Shown one piece after another: positions 27,356-35,551 of a stretch of DNA of 64,000 bases (positions are counted from its first letter, which is position 1; the number at the start of each line of letters is the position of its first letter). Both the position numbers and the translations under genes were made by a program. The notes beneath the pieces were generated by a model, which was not told where the DNA came from, searched no databases, and saw only the letters and a list, made by a program, of their open reading frames with translations. The DNA is from Nostoc sp. TH1S01 (GTDB lineage: Bacteria; Cyanobacteriota; Cyanobacteriia; Cyanobacteriales; Nostocaceae). The DNA lies in NCBI GenBank assembly GCA_018993265.1, contig JAGKSW010000071.1, positions 21,270-85,269 of the forward strand. The letters run 5' to 3'.

Positions 27356-27721
27356 ATGCTTGCAGAAAAAACACTGACCCAAAATACAATAAATATGCGT
27401 TTAGCAGATAAAGCTGATAAATTAGAACAACTTATGTTGTCTGATGAAGAAATAGCAGCTTTAGAAAAATTAGCAATGCCAGGAATGTTGGAATCTGAGA
27501 CTCAGCAAAGATGGTTTGCTAATTGCGGCGGATGTGGGGGATGTGGTGGCTGCTTTGGATGTCGTGGCTGTTTTCCATGTCGAGGATGTGGTGGATGCGG
27601 ATGTCGGGGATGCGGATGTCGAGGATGCGGATGTCGAGGATGCGGATGTCGAGTTAGTGAAGCTAGCTCAATATCAAGCGTTCTACTAGATGACTTGGAT
27701 GAGTTTGGATTTGGATACTAA
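27356..27721 (+). CDS. TOMM (thiazole/oxazole-modified) precursor peptide, heterocycloanthracin-like core
   Basis: 121 residues, well-placed AAGGAG ribosome site. Residues 1-56 are a leader: charged and helical, with LMLSDEEIAALEKLAMPG as the likely recognition helix. Residues 57-99 form a core with 16 cysteines: CGG triplets, then CFG/CRG/CFP triplets, then four exact GCGCR pentads (residues 80-99). Residues 100-121 are a cysteine-free acidic/serine tail (VSEASSISSVLLDD...EFGFGY), where serines might also be modified. The CxxC core text resembles the heterocycloanthracin/sonorensin precursors of Bacillus. The cyclodehydratase and dehydrogenase genes follow on the same strand, which is what makes it a substrate and not a metallothionein. 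Predicted product: a polythiazole peptide, possibly antibacterial. Confidence 0.88.
   Translation: MLAEKTLTQNTINMRLADKADKLEQLMLSDEEIAALEKLAMPGMLESETQQRWFANCGGCGGCGGCFGCRGCFPCRGCGGCGCRGCGCRGCGCRGCGCRVSEASSISSVLLDDLDEFGFGY
27593..27652 (+). repeat. 15-bp tandem repeat in the precursor core (four units)
   Basis: GGATGCGGATGTCGA repeated four times (first unit ends CGG), each unit coding for Gly-Cys-Gly-Cys-Arg. The near-identity of synonymous positions shows recent expansion by slippage or unequal crossing-over. Confidence 0.92.
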
Positions 27722-27753
27722 ATAATCTGGAGATATAACAGTAATTCTATAAA

Positions 27754-27794
27754 TTTCAGATCCCTAACTTCTTGAATAAGTCGGGGATCTGAAA
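27754..27794 (+). terminator. CCCCGACTTCTT hairpin, copy 4, between precursor and biosynthetic genes
   Basis: TTTCAGATCCCTAACTTCTT pairs with AATAAGTCGGGGATCTGAAA, giving a stem of about 17-19 bp with one or two mismatches. It begins 33 bases after the precursor stop. It may act as a partial terminator that keeps the precursor transcript more abundant than the enzyme transcript, as in many RiPP operons. Confidence 0.6.
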
Positions 27795-27935
27795 CCAGAA
27801 AATTTGAAAAACACTAATTTTCATAAATCAAATATGATTGCTATAGCAGCAACAAAACTTTTGCCTGAAAATAGCAGAAAAAACATTTTTGAGATTTATT
27901 GTAAGAATTTTGGAATTAGAAGACAAAATTCAAAA

Positions 27936-28064
27936 TATAGGAATCCGACTTGATTATTGAAATTACTTGTGTAGGTAGGGAACAGGGAACAGGGAATAGG
28001 GAACAGGAAAAGAAGTAACAGAGGTGTACTGAGTTTTTTTCAGAAATCAAATATGCTTCCTATA
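27936..28064. repeat. MITE-like dispersed element, copy 3 (129 bp), inside the TOMM operon
   Basis: Ends TATAGGAATCCGACTTGATT and AGAAATCAAATATGCTTCCTATA are imperfect inverted repeats of about 23 bp. The interior carries GGGAACA heptamers and AAGAAGTAACAGAGGTGTAC. It ends 11 bases before the start codon of the E1-like gene, so it now forms the 5' leader of that gene. A lone right-end sequence (AAATCAAATATGATTGCTATA) lies just upstream at 27827-27847. Confidence 0.8.
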
Positions 28065-28075
28065 TTTAATTAATC

Positions 28076-29233
28076 ATGTTTTGGAATAATCAAATAAAGC
28101 CTATGCAATTAAATGATGCTCAACGTCTGCGTTTATTAGAACATATTGTTGTTCATGTGATGCCGCCAGATTGCAATGGTGAAGAAACAATGATTTTCAA
28201 TACAACGCGGCGAACACTGACAGTGAAGGGTCAATCACTGCACGATGTAGAAAGTATAGTATTACCCTTGCTAGATGGTTCCCGAACAATAGAAGAAATC
28301 AGAGCGGAAATTGGGGAAAAATTAGCGGATGATTCAATTAATCAATGTTTAAGTTTTTTGATAGAAAATCGTTTAGTTGAAGAATTTTTGGAAGATACAG
28401 TTGATTTAGATAGCCGTGCTTATTTATTGCCTCAAATTAGTCTTTATCATGAGTTAGGATTCCAGCAACAAGATGCCCAAAAACACTTAGCAAACGCCAG
28501 AATTGCTGTCTTTGGACTAGGTGGTTCAGGATTGATAGCTGCAATTAACTTGGCTAGTGCTGGGATTGGTTTTCTAAGATTGTGCGATGATGTCTGCACA
28601 CTTACGACTGATTTGATGATGATGTCAGGTTCAGTATTTAATCAAATTGGTGCTTTGCGGGGTGTGGAAGCAGCAAGACAAATTGCCGCGATCGCAGAAA
28701 TCACCGAAACTGAGATTGTCACCAATCCTTTGACCGACGATGCCACAGTCAATGCTTTACTTGAGGATGTTGACCTGGTGATTGTCGCTACCGATGCTGT
28801 ATCTGTCAATCTGGCTTATCGTTTGAACAGATTATGCCTGAAAATGCAGCGTCCATTGTTACCGGGCGGAGTGGCTGGTGTGGAAGGAACTTTTGGGCCG
28901 TTAGTCTTTGCTCAGGATGGCCCTTGTTATCTCTGCTATCGGATGCGGTCTATGGCTTGTGCCAAGCTGCCAGAGGCGGAATTAGCAATTGAGCGGTTTC
29001 TTGACCGAGAACGACGTACTCAACCAAGGTTACAAGAAAATTTGCCCATCGCTCAGATGTTAGTAGGAAGTTATTTAGCTCTTGATGCTATCAAACTGTT
29101 TCTTGGTTTACCCATCGCTACGGATGGCAAATTAGTGCATCTAGACTTACTGGGTACAAAACTAACTCACAACGTTGTCCTGAAAAAACCTGGTTGCCCT
29201 CATTGCTCACGACAGGAGAGAATAAGTGAATAG
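28076..29233 (+). CDS. TOMM E1-like partner / leader-peptide-binding cyclodehydratase component
   Basis: 385 residues. The N-terminal 100 or so (LLEHIVVHVMPPDCNG ... LPLLDGSRTIEEI) fit the winged-helix RiPP recognition element that grips the precursor leader. Residues about 140-300 are a ThiF/E1-type Rossmann domain (IAVFGLGGSGLIAAINLASAG). Two CxxC pairs, CYLC (about 284) and CPHC (near the C-terminus), are the zinc ligands of E1 proteins. This is the family annotated as bacteriocin biosynthesis cyclodehydratase domain or TOMM leader-binding protein; it delivers the precursor to YcaO. No ribosome site is visible before ATG 28076. The stop overlaps the YcaO start by eight bases. Confidence 0.86.
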   Translation: MFWNNQIKPMQLNDAQRLRLLEHIVVHVMPPDCNGEETMIFNTTRRTLTVKGQSLHDVESIVLPLLDGSRTIEEIRAEIGEKLADDSINQCLSFLIENRLVEEFLEDTVDLDSRAYLLPQISLYHELGFQQQDAQKHLANARIAVFGLGGSGLIAAINLASAGIGFLRLCDDVCTLTTDLMMMSGSVFNQIGALRGVEAARQIAAIAEITETEIVTNPLTDDATVNALLEDVDLVIVATDAVSVNLAYRLNRLCLKMQRPLLPGGVAGVEGTFGPLVFAQDGPCYLCYRMRSMACAKLPEAELAIERFLDRERRTQPRLQENLPIAQMLVGSYLALDAIKLFLGLPIATDGKLVHLDLLGTKLTHNVVLKKPGCPHCSRQERISE

Positions 29234-30536
29234 TGCGATCGCTAGTCCTCGTTGGCGTGATTTAGTTAGCCCCCATACAGGTATCATCCGCGCCATCAAT
29301 AGGTTTACTAAGCCTTTTCCAGAGTTTGATTTGCCAGTTTTATGGCAAGCCGAATTAGCCAATTTTCAGTTGCGTAAACAGCCGGATGATTTACGCTACG
29401 GTGTAGGCAGAGGTATGACTGATGAACAAGCAATTTTTGGGGCAGTTGGAGAAGCTGTAGAGCGATACTGCGGTAGTATTGTTGATGAGCGGAAACTAAT
29501 TGTGAGTAGTTATGCAGATTTAAATCATCCTGCTGTATCTCCGCCAAGTTTTTTCTCATTTTCTGACAACCAATACTCTGACCCAAATTTTTCTTTTCCC
29601 GCTTTTGATGAGACAACGCAGACTTCATGGATAACTGCTGTATCTCTCACCAGCAACCAACAGGTGTTAGTTCCAGCATTCATGGTTTATTTTGATTGGG
29701 ACAGCAATCAACCAGGAGATTACATTTTACCTGTCACTTCCAATGGTATGGCTAGTGGCCCAACTGTTGATTTTGCGGCTTACAGTGGCTTGTGTGAATT
29801 GGTTGAGCGTGATGCTTTCATCATTACATGGTTAAATCGCTTACCTGCACCCCGCATTTATTTCGCGCACCGTCCCGGAATCGAGACAGAAATTTTACGC
29901 CACTACGCCCGATTTGGTATTGAGTTAGTTACCTTTTATTTGACTACTGATATTAACATCCCAGTGGTGATGGCAATGTTAATTGACCGTTCCGGTAGAA
30001 GTCCGGCGGTATCAACTGGTCTAGGATGCCATCTTGATGGTTCAACGGCGCTGCGTAAGGCAATTTTTGAAGTCTGCCAAGCTCGCTTTGGTGATATAGA
30101 ACGCAAAGTTAATGGTGCTGGCTCTCATCTCCATAAATATGAAGATGTGCAGCATTTAGATGATCACAGCGCCTTTTTCTACAAAACTACTCGGTTAGGT
30201 GAGTTGGAATTTTTATTTGATCATGAAAATTATCTAACAGTTGAAGATTTACCCACTTATACCTCTTCAATAGAGGTCGAGAAATTGCAAACTGTGATTA
30301 CAAAGTTACATTCCGTAGGTGCTGAACCTTATTTAGTAGATATTACAACTGCTGATGTAGCACCGCTCGGTTTTCGAGTCGTGCGGACTTTGGCTAGTGA
30401 ATTAGTGCCGATATATTTTGGTTATGGACTAGAACCACTTGGAACTCGGCGGTTGTTTGAGGTGCCAGAAAGGTTAGGCTATGGTGAGCAACGCACCGAA
30501 GCTGACCTCAATCCTTGCCCTCATCCTATGGCTTAA
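29226..30536 (+). CDS. YcaO cyclodehydratase (SagD family)
   Basis: 436 residues from GTG 29226, inside the end of the previous gene (GTGAATAG), so translation is coupled. YcaO proteins use ATP to activate the amide backbone so that a Cys, Ser or Thr side chain closes an azoline ring. Signature residues are present: GEAVERYCG and SGLCELVERDAF (ATP/Mg-binding ExxxE/ExxR parts) and a C-terminal PCPHP, which is the PxPxP tail that sits in the active site of azoline-forming YcaOs. That tail separates it from thioamide-forming relatives. With the E1-like partner it makes the full cyclodehydratase. Confidence 0.92.
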   Translation: MNSAIASPRWRDLVSPHTGIIRAINRFTKPFPEFDLPVLWQAELANFQLRKQPDDLRYGVGRGMTDEQAIFGAVGEAVERYCGSIVDERKLIVSSYADLNHPAVSPPSFFSFSDNQYSDPNFSFPAFDETTQTSWITAVSLTSNQQVLVPAFMVYFDWDSNQPGDYILPVTSNGMASGPTVDFAAYSGLCELVERDAFIITWLNRLPAPRIYFAHRPGIETEILRHYARFGIELVTFYLTTDINIPVVMAMLIDRSGRSPAVSTGLGCHLDGSTALRKAIFEVCQARFGDIERKVNGAGSHLHKYEDVQHLDDHSAFFYKTTRLGELEFLFDHENYLTVEDLPTYTSSIEVEKLQTVITKLHSVGAEPYLVDITTADVAPLGFRVVRTLASELVPIYFGYGLEPLGTRRLFEVPERLGYGEQRTEADLNPCPHPMA

Positions 30537-30602
30537 TACAATTTTGGATTTTTTTATTACACCCTTACATCCCAATACCCCAACACCCATTTTTCAAACA
30601 TC

Positions 30603-31337
30603 ATGTATACAGTCAACGAGCCACTGGAGTTAGCACTTCTCTATCATTTGAACTCGCCAGTGCCTAAAAGTTACGTTAAGCGTGTTCCAGCTACAGAAAT
30701 GCGGTATATGCCGGAGGCTGCTTTTTTGGAATTGCCAAAAGCACCACACGATAACGCCTTGAGCCAGCTTTTAGAGCAACGGTATTCTGTGCGATCGTTT
30801 GCTAAGACGGTTATGCCATTGATCAAATTAGCTCAGTTGCTGGATGCCGGATGCGGTTTGAATGGGTTGCGTCAGATGGATGGTTACACTTATGAAGCGC
30901 GAAATTCACCATCGGCGGGAGGGCTGTATCCGCTGGAGGTGTTTGTATCAACGCAAGCAGTGGAAAATTTAGCTGATGGACTCTATCACTATGAACCGCG
31001 TGGTCATGGCTTACATCAGGTGAATAATGCAATACCAACAGACTTTATAGAGCCTTTCTTGCAACAGGATTACATTGTGAATGCAAATGCTTTGTTTGTG
31101 TTTACATCTGTTTTTATGCGATCGCTATGCAAATATGGTGCGCGTGGCTACCGTTTTGCACTTCTAGAAGCTGGTCATCAAGCTGAAAATATCAGTCTTA
31201 TGGCTGTGCAATTAGGCTTGGGTAGTCTTTGCATCGGTGGATTCTCTGATATGAGCCTAAATAATATGTTAGGCATTGATGGCAAACGTCATGCAGCGCT
31301 TTATTGTGTTGCCGTCGGTACTGCGATCGCAATCTGA
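30603..31337 (+). CDS. SagB-type FMN-dependent azoline dehydrogenase
   Basis: 244 residues of the nitroreductase fold. Motifs: QRYSVRSFAKT (FMN phosphate contact), ARNSPSAGGLYPLEVFV, and GHQAENISLMAVQLGLGSLCIGGF. SagB-type enzymes oxidise azolines to aromatic azoles with FMN, so the final product should carry thiazoles and not only thiazolines. It lies 66 bp after the YcaO gene, same strand, and completes the modification set. Slightly short relative to other SagB proteins but with all visible core parts. Confidence 0.9.
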   Translation: MYTVNEPLELALLYHLNSPVPKSYVKRVPATEMRYMPEAAFLELPKAPHDNALSQLLEQRYSVRSFAKTVMPLIKLAQLLDAGCGLNGLRQMDGYTYEARNSPSAGGLYPLEVFVSTQAVENLADGLYHYEPRGHGLHQVNNAIPTDFIEPFLQQDYIVNANALFVFTSVFMRSLCKYGARGYRFALLEAGHQAENISLMAVQLGLGSLCIGGFSDMSLNNMLGIDGKRHAALYCVAVGTAIAI

Positions 31338-31387
31338 ATGCAAAAGCATTTCCAGACCATTTAGAAAGTAAATCTGAAGTCAGTCCA

Positions 31388-31501
31388 GTAGGGTGCGTTA
31401 GGCTGAAGCCATAACGCACCATCATAATTTGCGGTGCGTTAGGCGCTCGTATACAGTTTTTGTGATGAATTTGCTCAAAATCTGCGCCTAACACACCCTA
31501 C
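31388..31501. repeat. 114-bp inverted-repeat element, copy B
   Basis: GTAGGGTGCGTTAGG and CGCCTAACACACCCTAC form terminal inverted repeats; inside, GCGTTAGGCTGAAGCCATAACGC makes a second stem. Copy A is at 18552-18665. The spacer 31338-31666 also holds a GC-rich repeat near 31560-31640 (ACCCGCAGGGTAGGCGC type). Confidence 0.85.
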
Positions 31502-31666
31502 GAGAATTTTCTTTGGCGTTGCTCATTAGTTGGATGTTTTTTGTTTCGCGCATAAACGCGCACTTCGGCTACTCTACCCTTCGGGAACAACTTCACCGAA
31601 CGAGAACGCCTAACGGCGAACCCGCAGGGTAGGCGCAAAAAATTGATGTGCCTGAGTCCTAATGAT

Positions 31667-33370
31667 TTAGAAAGTAAATGTGGTTCGGATTGTCCCAATC
31701 ACAATATCATCGTTGCTCTCGTTATGGTCTGGTGCAGTTAACCAGATGACTCCAGGCGTAATACTGATGTTATCGCTGAGTTTGTATTGGTAAAAGCCTT
31801 CAATATGCAGTGAAGTATCAGGATCTGTACCGATAGCATCTCTCAACCCACGGCTAGCACCTGTGACTTTTGGTTCCATCCCCACAATAATGCCACCAAC
31901 ACTGCCTTCTTTACCCAAATCTGGGAAGGCGAGGGTAACAGCATAATTCCAAATGTCTAGTTCACCACGAGGAATAATACTACCATTTACATCAACTGCT
32001 GCTAAGGTTCGTGTGTTGGTATAGCCAACCCAACCACCAATAGCAAATTTCGGACTCAGTTGGAAGGATGCTTGAAAACCGTAGGAATTGCTGGAAATTG
32101 GCAAATCTCCGCCAGCAAATTGACTCAAAGAAGTTGGCAAAGAAGGATTATCTGCTAAAGCAGTGCGTAAGTTAGCGCGGTTACTACCAGCAGTTAAGTC
32201 AGCATTATAGGAATTAACGTAAGTAAAGCCGAGGAGTAAACCTTTAGTCGGTTGGACTGTTAACTGTCCAATAGCACCGTAAGCACCGTTAAATAGACCA
32301 TTTCCAGAGGTAGGATTATTAGCACTCCTGGCTAGATAGCCTAAAGTTAATTCCAATTTGTCATTAAACTGGTGTCTTAGACCAAGACCAGTACCAGCAA
32401 CGGGATAATATATCGGGTTGCGTGTACCAAAGTTAGACAACGCACCAAAATCACCATCACCGTCAAAGAATGGGTTAATTGTGTTGGTAAAGTCATCAGC
32501 TGCGCCAGCGTTGGCTTCTAGGATGACTGTTGTTTTTTCACCCAAAGGAAAGCTATATAACAGTGCGTCTATAGCCACCTCATTATTATTACCAGAACCG
32601 AAATTTGCGTTATCTACAAATCGTAAATCTCCTTCTGGTGTCAGGGTAGAAGCTGACAAAGCATCCAAGTTGGTAGCTTGCAGTCGAGTTCTTAACAGGT
32701 CTTTACCGGTAAAGCTGGTGTTGAAATCAAGCCGGATTCTATCTCCAAAAGAAGTTACTCTGTCGAGGTTCGCACCGTTGGCGTTATTGCCTGCAAAAAA
32801 GTTGATTGGTGCGAAAATCGCAGTCCCACTGAGTTTAGTTGTGGTGGAAAACTGATTTGCTTCTAACTCACTGGTGCGTGCTTCTAAAGCATCTACACGA
32901 CCCCGTAATGTCGCTAATTCTGCGGTAAATTCTTCTTGGAGTTTCTGTAATTTAGCTAAATCTTCTTTTGTGACTAAATCAGCAGTGGCGGTAGCCAATA
33001 GTTCGTTAACTCTATCCAAACAAGCATTTAAACCCGCAGCGAACTCATAACGTGTAAGTGCGCGATTACCCCGATAAGTACTATTTGGATAACCAGCAAT
33101 ACAACCATAACGCTCCACTAGTGATTGCAATGCTTGAAATGCCCAATCTGTAGGTTGTACGTCCGACAATTGCGACACAGAGGTAACTTGTGCCATTGTC
33201 TGTTCTTGATGAGAATTCTCAAGTGCTGTAGCTGGACTAGTGACAACTAATGGCTGATTGTTATCTTCTAATGTGGTCGATATTTCCCCTGCCAAAGTAG
33301 TATTACTGATTGATATTATGCTGCTGCAAACTGCTGAAATCATCAGCAAATAAGACAATGGTTTCTGCAT
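31667..33370 (-). CDS. outer-membrane porin with SLH domain (iron-uptake/OprB-type, Som-like)
   Basis: 567 residues, with GAGGG ahead of the ATG. Signal peptide (about 1-28), an SLH domain (70-125: VQPTDWAFQALQSLVERYGC, then ALTRYEFAAGLNACLDRV), a short coiled coil (130-175) and a C-terminal beta-barrel ending in phenylalanine (TIRTTFTF), the usual assembly signal for outer-membrane proteins. Cyanobacterial porins of this build bind the cell wall through SLH and pass small solutes, and several are annotated as iron-uptake or carbohydrate porins. It is divergent from a metal ABC transporter system with a Zur-like site between them, so a metal-related role is plausible. Confidence 0.88.
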   Translation of the reverse strand: MQKPLSYLLMISAVCSSIISISNTTLAGEISTTLEDNNQPLVVTSPATALENSHQEQTMAQVTSVSQLSDVQPTDWAFQALQSLVERYGCIAGYPNSTYRGNRALTRYEFAAGLNACLDRVNELLATATADLVTKEDLAKLQKLQEEFTAELATLRGRVDALEARTSELEANQFSTTTKLSGTAIFAPINFFAGNNANGANLDRVTSFGDRIRLDFNTSFTGKDLLRTRLQATNLDALSASTLTPEGDLRFVDNANFGSGNNNEVAIDALLYSFPLGEKTTVILEANAGAADDFTNTINPFFDGDGDFGALSNFGTRNPIYYPVAGTGLGLRHQFNDKLELTLGYLARSANNPTSGNGLFNGAYGAIGQLTVQPTKGLLLGFTYVNSYNADLTAGSNRANLRTALADNPSLPTSLSQFAGGDLPISSNSYGFQASFQLSPKFAIGGWVGYTNTRTLAAVDVNGSIIPRGELDIWNYAVTLAFPDLGKEGSVGGIIVGMEPKVTGASRGLRDAIGTDPDTSLHIEGFYQYKLSDNISITPGVIWLTAPDHNESNDDIVIGTIRTTFTF

Positions 33371-33603
33371 TTTCCCTCACACTTTTTTACCATCGGTAGC
33401 GCTTATAACTGCGCCTTTTAAATAACACTTTTAAAAAGTATTCTCAAAATATTATCAGTACTCAGTAACTCTTTTAACTAAGAAAGTCAATAAATATTTA
33501 ATCTTTGACAGGACGTAATCAGTCGAGGTAGTAAAAATCACGATTTACAAAAATCTGCTGTGTTGGCAAACACAAAAATATCCTGAGATAGATTGCATGA
33601 GAA

Positions 33604-33618
33604 TGAGAATTATTATAA
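33604..33618. promoter_or_regulatory. Zur-box candidate upstream of the zinc-binding protein gene
   Basis: TGAGAAT-T-ATTATAA matches the cyanobacterial Zur pattern TGATAAT-N-ATTATCA, as I remember it, at 12 of 14 paired positions. It lies about 76-90 bp upstream of the chosen start of the binding-protein gene and in the shared region with the divergent porin gene (323 bp, 33371-33693). Confidence 0.5.
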
Positions 33619-33693
33619 TATGGAATTTCAGAATAAGTATCATTGTCAATAGTGGCAAAAATCAAACCAGTCTCCTGTTCTGGGAGAAACCTG

Positions 33694-34689
33694 ATGACTA
33701 GGACTCATAAAAAACAAACCAGAAGTATTTTGTTGTTAATTGCTTGGCTCACACTGCTAGTGAGTCTTGGCGGCTGTAACCAAGCAAATACTAATCAACA
33801 AACCAGTGTTGAAAATTCGCCAAAAGCACAAGAAGCTTCTCAGCCATCAGCTAAAACCAAGATTGTCACAACATTTTTACCGATGTATTTGTTGACAAAG
33901 GCTGTAGCTGGTGATGCAGCTGATGTCGAAATTTTAGTACCACCAGGTACTGAGGTACATGAGTACCAAGCAACACCAGATAATGTTAAAGCGATCGCCA
34001 CAGCTAATATATTAGTTAAAAATGGTTTAGGCTTAGAAGAATTTCTCGAAAATACAGTTAAAAATGCTCAAAATCCTCAATTAGTTGAAATTGATGCAAG
34101 TCAAGGTATTAAACCATTAAATGAAATTTCTCCAGTAGAAACTACCACAGCAGCAGAAAAAGACCACGACCACGAACACGCAGATGGGAATCCTCATGTT
34201 TGGTTAGATCCGGTTTTAGCAAAGCAGCAGGTAATGAATATTCGAGATGGATTAATTGCTGCTGATGCGAAAAACAAAGCTATTTATACAGCTAATGCTG
34301 CGGCTTATATTCAGGAATTAGACAAATTAAATAGTGAATTTCAGCAAGCATTACAAACAAAACCTAGTTGTACTTTTGTGACTTTTCATGATGCTTATCC
34401 ATATTTAGCTCAACGCTATAACCTTAAACAAGTTGCTGTGGTGCAAATTCCCGAAGATCAATTGTCACCCACAGATGTTCAAACAGTCGTGAATACAGTT
34501 AAAAAATACAAAGTTAAAGCTTTGTTTAGTGAACCAGGTGTAGATAATAAATTGCTTAAAAGTCTTTCGCAAGATTTAAACTTAAAGTTACAAACGCTAG
34601 ATTCTTTAGAAGCAGGTGAGACAGACCCGCAATATTATTTCAAAGCAATGAGATTAAACTTGCAAACTCTTGCAGTAGCTTGTCAGTAA
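33694..34689 (+). CDS. znuA: zinc ABC transporter substrate-binding lipoprotein (ZnuA-like)
   Basis: 331 residues from ATG 33694, chosen because GGGAGA lies six bases upstream and because it places a normal lipoprotein signal: basic start, hydrophobic stretch, lipobox LGGC near residue 28. Upstream GTG/TTG starts would add residues before the signal peptide. The fold is the cluster-9 metal-binding protein: VTTFLPMYLLTKAVAGD, PPGTEVHEYQATPDN (first His), the His/Asp/Glu loop DHDHEHADGNPHVWLDP, and FVTFHDAYPYLAQRY. The His-rich loop is typical of zinc-specific members. A Zur-like box precedes it. The ATPase gene follows after 45 bp, but no permease gene does. Confidence 0.85.
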   Translation: MTRTHKKQTRSILLLIAWLTLLVSLGGCNQANTNQQTSVENSPKAQEASQPSAKTKIVTTFLPMYLLTKAVAGDAADVEILVPPGTEVHEYQATPDNVKAIATANILVKNGLGLEEFLENTVKNAQNPQLVEIDASQGIKPLNEISPVETTTAAEKDHDHEHADGNPHVWLDPVLAKQQVMNIRDGLIAADAKNKAIYTANAAAYIQELDKLNSEFQQALQTKPSCTFVTFHDAYPYLAQRYNLKQVAVVQIPEDQLSPTDVQTVVNTVKKYKVKALFSEPGVDNKLLKSLSQDLNLKLQTLDSLEAGETDPQYYFKAMRLNLQTLAVACQ

Positions 34690-34734
34690 GCTAAATATTA
34701 AATTATATAATTACTAATTTTGCAAATTTAAATT

Positions 34735-35517
34735 ATGACATTACCTATTTTAAAAGTAGATGGATTAACTGTATATCAAGGAAATTATTTAGCCGTTCGA
34801 GATGTTTCCTTTGAATTATCACCGGGAACAGATACTGCTATCGTGGGGCCAAATGGTGCGGGTAAAAGCACTTTGGTAAAAGCAATTTTAGATTTAGTAC
34901 CTCGTAATGCTGGCACAGTCGAAATTTTTGATCATCCCATTACAAAACTAGGAAATTTGCGTCACTGGTTGGGCTATATGCCACAAAATTTTATTTTTGA
35001 TCGCAGTTTTCCTATTTCTGTGAGTGAATTAATTGGTTTGGGTTGGAACAACGAATTTCAACAGCAAAAAGCTAAACATTCTTTGTTGTCTCGATTATGG
35101 CAACAAAATCGAGACAAAATAGCAGCAGTCACAGAAGCATTACGACGTACTGGAGTTTATCATCTGCGAAATCAACCTATAGGAACTCTTAGCGGTGGTC
35201 AACTAAAGCGCGTGTTACTAGCTTATTGTTTAGTTATGCCTCGAAAACTTTTGGTATTAGATGAAGCTTTTGCTGGCGTTGATATGCAAGGTGCAGCCGA
35301 TTTTTATATTTTACTCAATGAGTTAAAGCAAGAAGAAGGTTGGACAATTTTACAAGTTTCCCATGATATTGATATGGTAAGTCGCCATTGCGATCGCGTC
35401 CTTTGTCTCAATCAAACGGTAGTTTGTACTGGTCAGCCAGAATTTGCTTTATCGCCAGAAAATTTGTTAGCAACCTATGGCCCAGGTTTCAGTCGTTATC
35501 ACCATCATCATAATTAA
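34735..35517 (+). CDS. metal (zinc) ABC transporter ATP-binding protein
   Basis: 260 residues. Walker A GPNGAGKST, signature LSGGQLKRV, Walker B LLVLDEAFAGVD and the switch His in QVSHDIDMV. The closeness to ZnuC/MntB-type ATPases shows in YMPQNFIFDRSFPISVSELI. The end HHHH-N may be a chance run. It follows the binding-protein gene after 45 bp and would energise the same uptake system. In most genomes a membrane permease gene comes next; here the gene is followed by repeat DNA and a Uma2 gene, so the permease must be elsewhere or lost. Confidence 0.88.
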   Translation: MTLPILKVDGLTVYQGNYLAVRDVSFELSPGTDTAIVGPNGAGKSTLVKAILDLVPRNAGTVEIFDHPITKLGNLRHWLGYMPQNFIFDRSFPISVSELIGLGWNNEFQQQKAKHSLLSRLWQQNRDKIAAVTEALRRTGVYHLRNQPIGTLSGGQLKRVLLAYCLVMPRKLLVLDEAFAGVDMQGAADFYILLNELKQEEGWTILQVSHDIDMVSRHCDRVLCLNQTVVCTGQPEFALSPENLLATYGPGFSRYHHHHN

Positions 35518-35551
35518 ATTTAAGAGATGTTTTAATTGTCTTTTATTAGGC

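Noticed and set aside
27533..27652. Cysteine-rich stretch as a metallothionein-like or keratin-like protein
   Set aside because: The regular CxxC/GCGCR pattern could bind metal, but the leader-like N-terminus and the directly following YcaO, E1-like and SagB genes fit a RiPP precursor far better.
31498..31698. 66-aa minus-strand frame after the SagB gene
   Set aside because: Encoded by GC-rich dispersed repeat DNA; basic, shuffled composition.
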